Source of the DNA: RGIG3528 sp045598045
GTDB taxonomy: Bacteria > Bacillota > Clostridia > Lachnospirales > Lachnospiraceae
Assembly (NCBI GenBank): GCA_045598045.1
Contig: JAZLLG010000032.1
Span: 1-23,858 of the forward strand
Direction: 5' to 3'
DNA length: 23,858 bases
The notes under the pieces were generated by a model, which saw only the letters and a list, made by a program, of their open reading frames with translations, did not search any database and had not been told where the DNA came from. Both the position numbers and the translations under genes were made by a program. This document shows positions 14,307 to 23,493 of the stretch, one piece after another (position 1 is the first letter of the stretch; every line of letters starts with the position of its first letter).

Positions 14307-16496
14307 CTATTCGGCTACAGCGTAGGACATCGCTTCAAGGCTTCGCCCGTCCACCGTCACTGCGGTATCGCCGTAGTTCACGTAAACCGTAACGCCGTTG
14401 CTGTAGCCCACGATGACAACATTACCGTCAATTTCATGGCTCTTTATTGTTGCTCCGGCTGTCTTTTCGTTAAGAGCCGCAAGCTCCTTTGAATATTTCT
14501 CAATGGTGTCGGCATATACGGAATACTCCGAGCTGTAGATATCTCTTGAGTTTGTGTAAATCAGTTTTGCGGAACTTTCCTTTGTAATGTAGAACGAAGG
14601 ATACGTACCGGATTCAATCATCTTTAAGAAGAATTCCTGCTTGTTTGCCTCAAAGTTAATGTACTCCGAGTACACAGGCACTATTCCCTTCAGCGTAATG
14701 GAAAGGAAGGGAACAAAGGCGTCTTCGATTATGTAGCTTGAGGTGTAAAGCGGCATGTCCAGGAATGCGTTGGTTGTGCTCCAGAGGTATGCAAATGGCT
14801 GTTCAAGAACAATGTCGTTATCGGAAGCCAGACGCGTCAAAGTTGACAAATAGGAATTTCCCGTGTCGTATCTTGTGTAATTGGTGCCGCTGTAGTTGTA
14901 GGAGAAAATGTTTCCTGTAATTCCGGCAATGCAGAAGCTGTCGATTCCGTTCTTGTTGCCGCTGTTTTCAAGAGCGGCAATTCGATTGTCGGTTCTTGCC
15001 GGTGTCAGACGATTAAAGGTTTTGTAAACGTCTTTAAAGGTCTGTTCTTCGAACTTACGTTTATTGATTCTCTTTATGACGTTAAAGGTGACATTGAACT
15101 CATCAGGATTGATACGAAGCGCATCATCATAAAGATACAGCGAAATGCCCTTGTTCTTCGCATCGTTTATGAGACCGGCAAGCTCCTTCGTGTTTCCGAG
15201 CTTCTTGTCGGGAGTGACATTGGAAATGGGGACTTTATACAAACCACCCTTCTGCCATCCTTTATAAACCGAAAGAATGTCTGTAACGCCTCTTCCCTCA
15301 AGGTCCGAATATATTTCACGAACATCGTCAAAATCAGTCATCACGACTGCCGAAGTACCTACAACCCACTCTTCTCTTTCGCTTCCGAGAAAATCGATTC
15401 GCGTTTTGCAGCCGTCATCGGTTTTCTTAATCATGTCGCGGTCAAGAAGGTATTCACGATAGGCATTGGCCATTCCGGCATAGTTTGCTTCGTCCTTCGA
15501 AAGGAAAAGGTATCTGACCTGAAGGTCGGAATGAGACCTGTCCGCTTCCGCAATGTGGAGTGAGCCTGCCGTGGAGTTATTGGAGGTAGGCTGTGTGTAG
15601 AGACGTCTTTCGACAAATTTGGCGTAAGCACGGTTGTAATCAACGCTGACACCATTTGGCATACACTCGATGGATGCCCTCATGGCACCGTCTTCAACAA
15701 TTGCGAGATATGCAATCTCATCGTCGGTATGAGCTATTCCGAAAACAGGTGCAATAACCTGTTCGGCAGCATTAATACTCTTGTACTTGTCCCAAAGCAA
15801 TGTCTCTACCTTTGAGTCATCAAAACCGACATCGGACCCGTAGATCATTGCGGAATAACCCGCATTGTAGCGGCCTTCCTTATCATCCAGATAAATAAGT
15901 GCGCCGTTTCCGTCCGGAACGAGAATGTATCCTGCTTTGGTGTCAAGATAGGAAGTACCCATATAGGGATAAAGAGAAATTGTACCGATTTGATATTTCT
16001 CTCCGTCTTCCTTGATGGAGTCATCGGGCACTCTCACCGTAAGTCCCTCGTTAGTAAGTGAAACCTCCAGCGTAAGTCCGAGCTTGTAGGCGTTCCAATA
16101 AATGTCCGCGCTGAATCCGAAATCTGTGTATTTTACTTTTATTCTTACATTGTCATTGAAGGTGTTAGCCTGCTTCGTGCTGTCGTTTCCGTTAATCATC
16201 GTAAGCACTACAGCGGAATTCATTGCGCCCCACCATGTTTTGTTAGCGAGTCCGTCATCATAACTTGCAAAAGACTCCATATAGGCTCCCGTTGCCTTGT
16301 TGACAATGGTAAGCCCGAGCGTCTCTTCATTCACATACAAGGAATAGTCGGAATTGGCGCTTACGTCCCGTTGCCCATCAAGTTTCGGGGCGGTCGGAGA
16401 AACATCTCCGGCCCCCACCGAAACGTTGGGAAAGAAGGAAATTATCAAAAGTGTGGCTGTCAAAAGAGCGATAAAACGTTTAAAAAGCTTATCCAA
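14307..16496 (-). CDS. Secreted DUF5696-type protein, possible glycoside hydrolase
   Basis: This 729-aa exported protein has a signal peptide of about 28 residues (LLTATLLIISFF...SVGA). The body resembles the DUF5696 proteins that accompany sugar ABC transporter clusters in Paenibacillus-like and Lachnospiraceae genomes: an N-terminal beta region (YSLYVNEETLGLTIVNKATG), then an alpha/beta, probably barrel, region with SVYKGWQKGGLY, LYLYDDALRINP and IVLEQPFAYLW. Acidic residues such as D in YDDALR and E in LEQPFA would suit a glycosidase active site, but no catalytic assignment is known to me. Start is TTG at 16496, with GAGGTGGTG about 7 nt upstream; no other Met exists in the signal peptide. 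It overlaps the end of the YIP1 gene by 8 bp, so the two are likely made together. Enzyme activity is a hypothesis. Confidence 0.8.
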   Translation of the reverse strand: MDKLFKRFIALLTATLLIISFFPNVSVGAGDVSPTAPKLDGQRDVSANSDYSLYVNEETLGLTIVNKATGAYMESFASYDDGLANKTWWGAMNSAVVLTMINGNDSTKQANTFNDNVRIKVKYTDFGFSADIYWNAYKLGLTLEVSLTNEGLTVRVPDDSIKEDGEKYQIGTISLYPYMGTSYLDTKAGYILVPDGNGALIYLDDKEGRYNAGYSAMIYGSDVGFDDSKVETLLWDKYKSINAAEQVIAPVFGIAHTDDEIAYLAIVEDGAMRASIECMPNGVSVDYNRAYAKFVERRLYTQPTSNNSTAGSLHIAEADRSHSDLQVRYLFLSKDEANYAGMANAYREYLLDRDMIKKTDDGCKTRIDFLGSEREEWVVGTSAVVMTDFDDVREIYSDLEGRGVTDILSVYKGWQKGGLYKVPISNVTPDKKLGNTKELAGLINDAKNKGISLYLYDDALRINPDEFNVTFNVIKRINKRKFEEQTFKDVYKTFNRLTPARTDNRIAALENSGNKNGIDSFCIAGITGNIFSYNYSGTNYTRYDTGNSYLSTLTRLASDNDIVLEQPFAYLWSTTNAFLDMPLYTSSYIIEDAFVPFLSITLKGIVPVYSEYINFEANKQEFFLKMIESGTYPSFYITKESSAKLIYTNSRDIYSSEYSVYADTIEKYSKELAALNEKTAGATIKSHEIDGNVVIVGYSNGVTVYVNYGDTAVTVDGRSLEAMSYAVAE

Positions 16497-18543
16497 TTCT
16501 GTACACCACCTCTCTCGGAATCTGTTGCAGGAAATCGAACACCTGTGACCAGAGTACGTAAATTATGAATACAAGCAGACATACAATGAGAATCGTGAAA
16601 ATCGTGAGGAGAATGATTTTAACGGTTTCTCCGATTGTGTAGTCGTTAATCTCTTTGATGGAAATGAATACAAGCACCGCAATCCACACAAACATCACAA
16701 GATTTCCGAACGTTACGAAGAACTTTTCGTTGTCTGTTACAACATGGGAAATCAGGAATACAAACGGTGTAATCGTTATGTAGGGTCCCATGCTGTAAAT
16801 AAGCGAGCAGTAGATGTCCTTGAGTTTTCCTTCACCGTCGTTGATGGTACACATAAGGTAATTGCAGGAAACCACCAGAGCCAGCACCACAAGGATCATT
16901 CCGATGTCCGAAAAAACATCAAAGCTGCCTTCCTTAACGGTTTTCAGAAGAAATCCGCAGAAGTATCTGTTTATGATGTAGATGAGTGCAAATACAGCCA
17001 GGAGAATGTTTGAGCTGAGGAGCGATACGGAACCGTTGTGCTTGATGCCGTAGCAGCCCTCTATCGGGTGTCTCATAAAGTAGAACATATAATTGACCTG
17101 CTTTATGTACTTAAGCTCTCCGAACCGTCTTAAAACAGCGCGCGGTTTGTCGAGAATGTGCTTTTTCCTATCAAGATGCCTGATGATGTAAAATGCGGCG
17201 ACAAGCACAAGGACAATAATCGCTATGGTTGTGAGGTTATGCTTGAGCCAGCTGCTTCTGAGTTCCCAGAAGGAATCGGAATACACTTCCATCTCTTTTG
17301 AAAGCTTCGCGTATTCAAGTGCCTCGGTGTAGTTTTCTTCTTTGTAAAGTGCCTTGGCCATAGCCATATTGGCATAGTCGAAAAGGTTGTTCATCGAAAG
17401 AACCTTTTCAAGAGGCTCCTTCGATTCTGTGTATCTGCCCTTTGAAAAGAGGAGCAGTGCTTCATGGAGGTAATCCGTGAACTCTGTTGTTTCGTAAACC
17501 TGCAACTGCGCCTTATCGGAGTCAAGGACGTAAATCTTGTCGTCCTTTCCGACCTTGATTGACTCAACCTTCGTTGAAAGGCCGATTCGCTGGTCGCCGT
17601 CGTCGCATCCGCCGAATACGAAGAGCAGTTCACCTTCATTGTTATATTCGTATATAAAGCCATCCTGAGAAGCAACAAATACGTTGTCATGATTTCCTAC
17701 CGCAACCGCTGCGGGGAGGTCCTCATAGGCTTCAGGCTTAATCATGTTTACGCCTGCGATGTTGAGTCTCTTCAGAGCTTCTCTTCCTTCTCCACGAGTT
17801 ACCGTGTAAATAACGCCTTTGTCATCAATTGCCATATTGTCCGGCGTTGCAGGGAGATTGCTCTGCATCTTTGCTCTTTGAGCGTCTGTAAGAACGGCTC
17901 TCCAGATAATACGAAGTATTGACTGGTCTGTGGCGTTTGTTCCGAAATAGCCGAGGAAAGTTCCACCGTCCACGGGGCTTATTTCAACGATACCGTTGTT
18001 GTTGGACTCACAGATTACATACATGGTGCCGGCATCGTTCACTACGATTTTCAAAGGCAGGAATTCCTGTCCTTCGCCGTACATCGGTGAATTCGGCTTC
18101 CCATAGCTGTCAAGAAGGCTTCCTTCGGCATCAAATACCCAGATTTTGTTTGCATCACGGTCTGCGATATAGCATATATGGTCCTCGGTTACATACATTC
18201 CTCTCGGGCTTACAAGAATCCCCTCACCGAAAATATTGACAGGATTCATCTCCATGTCAGCCACAACCACACGCTTGTTACCACTGTCGAGAATGTACAC
18301 AAAACCATCTTCCAGCAGTGCAAAATCCGTTGGTGTCTTCAGTGCTTCATCACCGATTTTCGTAATGGTTTCAAAAGGCAGATAGGCGGTCTGGGTTTCA
18401 ATAACTTCGCCGTAACCGTTTACCGTGTAAGTCCGGTACGGGGCATCGGCAAACACTTCCCGTGCATCGGCCGTTATCAGTCCCAGTGCAAGGACAATCA
18501 GGAACAGGCCTGTAAACAAATTGTGTTTAACTGTTTTTTTCAC
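16489..18543 (-). CDS. Membrane protein: NHL-type propeller, TPR and YIP1 domain
   Basis: This 684-aa protein has a signal peptide (to about residue 33) and an extracytoplasmic NHL-like beta-propeller from about 57 to 355, with repeated blades (PTDFALLEDGFVYILDSGNK, PRGMYVTEDHICYIADRDAN, VESIKVGKDDKIYVLDSDKA). A TPR-like helical pair follows at ~358-425, then a transmembrane helix at ~438-455. A C-terminal five-helix YIP1-family membrane domain (about 488-684) closes it, with IEGCYGIKHNGSVSLLSSNI at its start. It resembles the YIP1 proteins paired with DUF5696 in transporter clusters. Start is GTG at 18543 with GGAG 7 nt upstream. It lies 26 bp behind the first permease pair and overlaps the DUF5696 gene. 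The propeller outside and the YIP1 part inside suggest a scaffold or sensor at the importer; the function is unknown. Confidence 0.85.
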   Translation of the reverse strand: MKKTVKHNLFTGLFLIVLALGLITADAREVFADAPYRTYTVNGYGEVIETQTAYLPFETITKIGDEALKTPTDFALLEDGFVYILDSGNKRVVVADMEMNPVNIFGEGILVSPRGMYVTEDHICYIADRDANKIWVFDAEGSLLDSYGKPNSPMYGEGQEFLPLKIVVNDAGTMYVICESNNNGIVEISPVDGGTFLGYFGTNATDQSILRIIWRAVLTDAQRAKMQSNLPATPDNMAIDDKGVIYTVTRGEGREALKRLNIAGVNMIKPEAYEDLPAAVAVGNHDNVFVASQDGFIYEYNNEGELLFVFGGCDDGDQRIGLSTKVESIKVGKDDKIYVLDSDKAQLQVYETTEFTDYLHEALLLFSKGRYTESKEPLEKVLSMNNLFDYANMAMAKALYKEENYTEALEYAKLSKEMEVYSDSFWELRSSWLKHNLTTIAIIVLVLVAAFYIIRHLDRKKHILDKPRAVLRRFGELKYIKQVNYMFYFMRHPIEGCYGIKHNGSVSLLSSNILLAVFALIYIINRYFCGFLLKTVKEGSFDVFSDIGMILVVLALVVSCNYLMCTINDGEGKLKDIYCSLIYSMGPYITITPFVFLISHVVTDNEKFFVTFGNLVMFVWIAVLVFISIKEINDYTIGETVKIILLTIFTILIVCLLVFIIYVLWSQVFDFLQQIPREVVYRIG

Positions 18544-18569
18544 GAGCTACTCCAATCTTTTCTGCCGTT

Positions 18570-19442
18570 TTACTTAATTCCCGAGTACGCCATAGTGTTC
18601 ATTACCTGTTTTTGAAGTATGCAGAACAAAATGAGGTTGGGTAAGAAAATTATGAGTGACGCCGCTGCCGATATACCCTGACCGGCTACGGTGTTCGATG
18701 AATTGCTGGCCAGCGTGTTCATATAGAACGCAAGCGACTTTAATGCCTCATCGTTTATGTAGTAATTTGAAGTTTCAAGGTTTGTCCAGACCTGCTGGAA
18801 AACCATTATTGCAGCTGTTGCAATTGCAGGCTTTATGAGAGGAACGATTACCTTGCAGTAAATGGTCCACTCCTTTGCACCATCCATGTAAGCCGCTTCA
18901 ATGAGCGAATCAGGCACCTGATCCACAAACTGCTTTATGAGGAACAGCCCTACAGGAAGAGCAATAAGCGGAAGTATCTGAGCCAGATAAGTGTCTATAA
19001 GTCCCAGTTTGTTGATTACAAGATATCTGGGAATCATTACCGCGCAGGACACAAACATAAGTGCAACCTGGTTGATTTTCATCATGCTTACTCTGCCCTT
19101 GAATTTGAGCTTTGAAAGCGCGTAAGCCGCCATTGTGGAAAAAAGCAGCGAACCGATTACAACAGCAAGAGTAATGAATATTGTGTTAAAAACATATTTG
19201 CTGATGGGAATCGAAGCCGATCTGGAAGCCTTTGCCAGATTTCTGAAATTGTCTAAAGTCGGATGTGTCGTAATAAACTTGGGTGGAAATGCAAACAGCT
19301 CTTCCATAGGCTTAAAAGCGTGGAAAAAGATGAAAACTATGGGAAGTGCCGTAATCAGAACCATCGGAAGCACAAGAAGAATAATCTTTATCTGGCTTTT
19401 ATCGAATCTGTCAGGATTCATTCTGTGACCTTTGTATGCCAT
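18570..19442 (-). CDS. ABC sugar transporter permease, MalG/AraQ type (first set)
   Basis: A 290-aa permease with six membrane segments, a large extracellular loop after the first (AFKPMEELFAFPPKFITTHP), and the EAA loop EAAYMDGAKEWTIYC, then KVIVPLIKP, which contacts the ATPase. It ends in the MNTMAYSGIK tail seen in this family. AAAGGAG lies about 5 nt before the ATG. It follows its partner permease by 18 bp. Residue pattern and order (binding protein, UgpA-like, MalG-like) match a complete CUT1 importer lacking its ATPase. Confidence 0.94.
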   Translation of the reverse strand: MAYKGHRMNPDRFDKSQIKIILLVLPMVLITALPIVFIFFHAFKPMEELFAFPPKFITTHPTLDNFRNLAKASRSASIPISKYVFNTIFITLAVVIGSLLFSTMAAYALSKLKFKGRVSMMKINQVALMFVSCAVMIPRYLVINKLGLIDTYLAQILPLIALPVGLFLIKQFVDQVPDSLIEAAYMDGAKEWTIYCKVIVPLIKPAIATAAIMVFQQVWTNLETSNYYINDEALKSLAFYMNTLASNSSNTVAGQGISAAASLIIFLPNLILFCILQKQVMNTMAYSGIK

Positions 19443-19460
19443 ATTTTCTCCTTTCCTCCC

Positions 19461-20378
19461 TTAATCCTTCTCTCCGAAAAGCTTGTTTGAAACACCGGAG
19501 AATATCTGTACTATGAGCAGAAGAACTACCGATACTGCTGCGGCGTAGCCCATTTCGTATCTTATAAAGCCGTAGTCTTCAACGTGGTTTACGATAAGCT
19601 GCGCGGCGTAGCCCGGTGTGGGGTTGCCTGCAAGCAATGTTGAAATCATACCGTTCTGGAACGCTCCGACAATCTGCATTACCGCTGCGAAAAGCATCTG
19701 CGGCTTCATGCTCGGAATCGTTACATAAATCATTTCCTGGAAACGGTTTTTAACTCCATCGATGGCAGCAGCTTCGTAGAGCTGTTCGTCAAGGTTTAAA
19801 AGACCTGCAAGGATGGAGAGGAAACCGATACCCATACTGCTCCAAAGACCGATGATTATGACAATCGGGAGCAGATAGTCCTGGTTAACAAGCCATACTA
19901 TAGGCTCATCAATGGCACCGATACTCATAAGCCAACTGTTGATGTAACCTGTCTGGTCACCGGTAAACATAATCTTCCAAAGAACCGTCATGGCAACACC
20001 TGTCGTCATGCTGGGCGAGTACAGAATAAGTGCAAAAATCGTTCTGAGTCTCGGGGTAAGATTTGCAAGTGCCATCGCAAGGAGAAATGCGAGAACATAT
20101 CCTCCGACACCAACAATCAGCGCGTACTTTACGGTGTTCGGAAGTACAAACTTCATGAAGGTGTCATCACTTGTTATCAGGTTTATGTAATTTAAAAAGC
20201 CTATGAATTTAGGTGATTCTATTGCATTGAAATTCGTGAAGGAAAGTGCGATTGCCATAATGACGGGGGCCAGTATGAAAACCACAAACAGAAGTGCATA
20301 CGGAAGCACAAACAGGTAGCCGTTTGTATTCGAATGCATCCGTTTTCCTACCGCGGAATTGTTTCTTTTCTTAAGCAT
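19461..20378 (-). CDS. ABC sugar transporter permease, UgpA/AraP type (first set)
   Basis: A 305-aa permease with six membrane segments (first NGYLFVLPYALLFVVFILAP) and the EAA loop EAAAIDGVKNRFQEM, then IYVTIPSMKP. The ATG at 20378 is chosen because GGAG lies 6 nt upstream; a TTG at 20390 would add four residues with no ribosome site. It starts 34 bp after the stop of the large solute-binding protein gene and is followed closely by the MalG-type partner, forming the first of two importer sets in this operon. Confidence 0.94.
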   Translation of the reverse strand: MLKKRNNSAVGKRMHSNTNGYLFVLPYALLFVVFILAPVIMAIALSFTNFNAIESPKFIGFLNYINLITSDDTFMKFVLPNTVKYALIVGVGGYVLAFLLAMALANLTPRLRTIFALILYSPSMTTGVAMTVLWKIMFTGDQTGYINSWLMSIGAIDEPIVWLVNQDYLLPIVIIIGLWSSMGIGFLSILAGLLNLDEQLYEAAAIDGVKNRFQEMIYVTIPSMKPQMLFAAVMQIVGAFQNGMISTLLAGNPTPGYAAQLIVNHVEDYGFIRYEMGYAAAVSVVLLLIVQIFSGVSNKLFGEKD

Positions 20379-20412
20379 CTGTATCTCCAATCTGCTTATC
20401 CATATGGGCCGT

Positions 20413-23391
20413 TTATCTGTTCAGAATGCTGCGGACGCGGTCCACCGAAGGAATATAATATTCCATAAGGTTGTTTCCGTCGGAATCGATGTAGCCGAAC
20501 TCCTCGAGCTTCCTGTCAGTCTCACGTTTTACGATTTTGACTGCTTCATCGATTCTTGCACGCACCGTATCACCGTTTACCACAATGTCGTTAAATGCGT
20601 TGCTCATCTCTCGTTCCAACATATAGCTTCCGAGAAGTCTTGGAGCCTCAAGTATGCATTCTGCCTGTTCAAGAATGATGTTCTTATCGGAAGTCGGGTA
20701 TGGAAGTCTCGAAAATGCCTCAAGGTTTGCCGTCGGCCAGATATATTCGTCACCGTACATAATCTGTATTCTTTGCCCGAATTCGGCCTGAACTTCCGTC
20801 GAAGACCACCAGTCCATAAAGGTCCATGCCTTCTGTTCTCTTTCATCGTTCGAAGAAAACATTACCGTCGATTCCGCACCACCGGACATATATCTGTAAA
20901 TCTCTCCGGTCGTTTCATCCTTAACGCCGGGAACAGGTGCAATTGCCCAGGAATTGGCAATTTCAGGTGCCGCATTAAGGATAAGGTTGTAGGAATTGAA
21001 ATCCGCAATTCCGACAGCAAGATCGCCGTTACGGAAATGTTGGTAGAAGTTCGGAACGTCTACGGGAAGATTGTACAGTGTGAACAGTTCCGTCAGTTCC
21101 GTAAAGCCTTCAACCGCTGCTTCACTGTCCAGCATAAGGTCACGTGCTGTTTCACCGTAGAGCCGGCCGCCGTTCTGGAAAATCAAGGGCGTTGTACCAT
21201 GGAAATTTCTCATGGTGAGCATTACCGCTGTCGGGTAGTAAACGTTAAGTCCACGCATCTGAAGATCAGGAAGAATCGCAATCAGTTCATCCATCGTTTC
21301 CGGAATCTCCAGACCAAGCTTTCCGAGAATGTCGGTTCTGTAAAAAAGCACGTAGAAGTTCATTGTTTCCGGCAGCGAATACAGCCCGTCTCCGATGACC
21401 GAAGGAACAAGCATTCCGTCGCTGTAGCGGCCAAACACTTCTTTGTAGTTGTCAAATTTCGAAAGGTCCACAAGGGCGCCTCTTATGCCAAGCTCGAAAG
21501 GAATCGAGTAGTTTATGCCGGTGGCAATGTCCGGCGTATCATCTGAAGCATTTGAAAGAATAAGCTTCTGCGCATCTGTCATAATCGCAAGATCGACGTC
21601 AATTCCGGTCTGCGGTGTAAACTGCTCATCAATCATCTTCTGCATGATTTCAACATACTGTCTCGGGCGGTTAACCCATACCTGAATATGTTCCTCATCA
21701 AGATTGGAAGCTGAGTAGGACTGACCGTGGAAGGAGTTGTAAAAACGCTTGATCTTAAGCCACAGGCTTGCGAAAAAGCCGGGCTTTCCAGGAAGCTTTG
21801 CCCCTTCCTGGTAAATATATATTCTGTCAACGGCAATGCTGTTGTCGTTGATGATGTCAACAAAATTTGCTATCTGTGTGTTAATGGAATTTGTACTTGT
21901 GGAAAGCTCATCCACTCTGTAAATTAGTTCGTTCGGCTCTTCTGCCAAAGTTTCGAGCTGTTTTGCAGCTATGAGGAGATAAGAGAAGGCGGCGACTTTC
22001 TCGGCATCTTTCGCATCAACGAACTCCGTGGCTCTGTCTGCGAGCGAATACAATTCTGTTACCCAGCCGTTAAGACGGTCTTCAATGTCGGGAATGTATC
22101 GCGTAATCTTCAAGTCTCTGTATTTATCTTTGTTTGTTCCGGCAACCTTCGTTACTTCAAGCGAAAGATCGCTGATTCCGCTGATTATCTCGTCTACGGA
22201 TTCAAGAGCATATCTTATGGGGTCGGCACTTATCGTCATGGAAATCGTGTGCTCTCCCGGCTCAAGATAAACACTGAGTTTATTACCGTCATCATCGGAA
22301 AGTGTGGTTGTTTTGTACTTCGTTGTATAGGCCATCGGATAGTTCAGGAACTGCGTGTTCGGAATCTTTCCATCAACCATATAGTTGACAAATACAGGGA
22401 AACCGTTCTTTCCTGACTGGATGTAATGAAGACCTATGTAATAGTTGCCGGCTTTCTCGGCAGTAAACTTATAAGTTATTGTCTGCCCGGGCTTTGAATA
22501 GGAAGCCTCATCGATTGTGTTAAGAATCGTTTCTTTTACGTATACAGGAAACAGTGATGTATCATAATCGCCGGCTGCATGGATTGCCGAATCGTTTCGT
22601 AAGTAAAAGGCCTCACCTTCAATAGGTATGAGCGCATTGCCTTCGGCTTTATCCGCACCGTTGTACTCAGGTATTGTTTCAGGTGCGGAAAGAGACATAT
22701 TGCCGATAAGGAATTTGCCTTCTTCGACATGAAGCTTAATCTCATGCTTTCCCTTGCTGAGCTGAATGGCAAGAGGCCTTGAATATCTGTAGCCGGCATC
22801 GGAAACATCCTTATGTTCCCAACGTATAAGCTTTTCGGGCATAACAACCATCTCGTTGCCATATCTGTCCAAATTCTTCTCTACATTGGAAACCCAGGTC
22901 GTTTCAAACTTGAGATTACGCATCTCATAAAAGGGGAACTCCCCGTCAACCATCATTGAGAACTCAATCGGAAGAATCGATTCATCGTAGGAAAGATAGT
23001 CAAAACCTACATAATAGAGGCCATCAGCGTTAACATCCACCTCAAAGCCGAACTCATCCCCCGCCTGTACGCAAAAAGCCTCGCCGGAATAGTCGTAGTT
23101 TTCCGCAGCAAGATAAGTACCACGATATGCGTCTGCCAAAGCAGCCACCGAATAAACCACCGGTTCCCCGGTATAAGGCGAAAACTTATATGTGCTGCTG
23201 ACATTTGTATAGTTATGTTTAAGTCTTTCCTCACTATAGCTGACTGCCGGAACTGCCGAAACGGAATACTTCAAAGAAGGCTCCGAGCCAAGCTTTTCAG
23301 CCGCCGAAACACTAGTGGATGAAATAATGCCAAAAAGCATGGCTGACGCAATTATTATTGAGAATGTTTTAGTAAATTTTTTACCAAGCAT
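20413..23391 (-). CDS. Giant solute-binding protein with two N-terminal ligand-binding-like domains
   Basis: At 992 aa this is twice the usual length for a sugar-binding protein. A classical signal peptide ends near Ala30 (SVSA-AEK); there is no lipobox cysteine, so it is not lipid-anchored by that route. Two related beta-sandwich domains follow, about 80-240 and 255-395, each with a Tyr-Tyr-x-Gly-Asp/Leu strand and an MVDG turn (ADGLYYVGFDYL, AGNYYIGLHYIQ). A helical linker (~430-520) and a basic segment (LWLKIKRFYNSFH) precede a family 1 solute-binding domain from ~566 to the end (HIQVWVNRPRQYVEIMQKMI, FYVLFYRTDILGKLGLEIPE, WTFMDWWSS). GGGGG lies 7 nt before the ATG. As first gene behind the operon promoter it pairs with the two adjacent permeases. 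The extra domains may bind polymer before import; that is inference. Confidence 0.92.
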   Translation of the reverse strand: MLGKKFTKTFSIIIASAMLFGIISSTSVSAAEKLGSEPSLKYSVSAVPAVSYSEERLKHNYTNVSSTYKFSPYTGEPVVYSVAALADAYRGTYLAAENYDYSGEAFCVQAGDEFGFEVDVNADGLYYVGFDYLSYDESILPIEFSMMVDGEFPFYEMRNLKFETTWVSNVEKNLDRYGNEMVVMPEKLIRWEHKDVSDAGYRYSRPLAIQLSKGKHEIKLHVEEGKFLIGNMSLSAPETIPEYNGADKAEGNALIPIEGEAFYLRNDSAIHAAGDYDTSLFPVYVKETILNTIDEASYSKPGQTITYKFTAEKAGNYYIGLHYIQSGKNGFPVFVNYMVDGKIPNTQFLNYPMAYTTKYKTTTLSDDDGNKLSVYLEPGEHTISMTISADPIRYALESVDEIISGISDLSLEVTKVAGTNKDKYRDLKITRYIPDIEDRLNGWVTELYSLADRATEFVDAKDAEKVAAFSYLLIAAKQLETLAEEPNELIYRVDELSTSTNSINTQIANFVDIINDNSIAVDRIYIYQEGAKLPGKPGFFASLWLKIKRFYNSFHGQSYSASNLDEEHIQVWVNRPRQYVEIMQKMIDEQFTPQTGIDVDLAIMTDAQKLILSNASDDTPDIATGINYSIPFELGIRGALVDLSKFDNYKEVFGRYSDGMLVPSVIGDGLYSLPETMNFYVLFYRTDILGKLGLEIPETMDELIAILPDLQMRGLNVYYPTAVMLTMRNFHGTTPLIFQNGGRLYGETARDLMLDSEAAVEGFTELTELFTLYNLPVDVPNFYQHFRNGDLAVGIADFNSYNLILNAAPEIANSWAIAPVPGVKDETTGEIYRYMSGGAESTVMFSSNDEREQKAWTFMDWWSSTEVQAEFGQRIQIMYGDEYIWPTANLEAFSRLPYPTSDKNIILEQAECILEAPRLLGSYMLEREMSNAFNDIVVNGDTVRARIDEAVKIVKRETDRKLEEFGYIDSDGNNLMEYYIPSVDRVRSILNR

Positions 23392-23416
23392 GCTTTAGCC
23401 CCCTTTTATTTTAACC

Positions 23417-23484
23417 AAAACTAAAACTTTATTGTTTTCGCTAAATGTTTAAAACTAAAATACTACAGTTTTCGCTAAAAAGCA
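23417..23484 (-). promoter_or_regulatory. 34-bp tandem operator-like repeat upstream of the operon
   Basis: On the plus strand AAAACTAAAA-N7-GTTTTCGCTAAA occurs twice in exact 34-bp register: 23417-23445 and 23451-23479. The N7 spacers differ while both blocks are identical, as expected for conserved protein contact sites. The copies lie about 8-70 bp downstream of the predicted transcription start, a good place for a repressor. A degenerate match (GTTTTAGTTAA) appears at 23591-23601. The binding protein is unknown; the ArsR-type regulator at the operon end is the obvious candidate. Confidence 0.65.
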
Positions 23485-23493
23485 ATAGCATTT

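Noticed and set aside
20359..21546. Long plus-strand open frame of about 395 codons antisense to the giant solute-binding protein
   Set aside because: The minus strand clearly encodes a recognisable family 1 binding domain here. The plus frame has no recognisable domain, is rich in His, Arg, Cys and Val as expected for a shadow frame, and has no convincing ribosome site.
23434..23479. Operator-like repeats read as CcpA cre sites
   Set aside because: They have a central CG-containing core but lack the flanking TG...CA expected of cre sites, and the bipartite 34-bp register points to a different protein.
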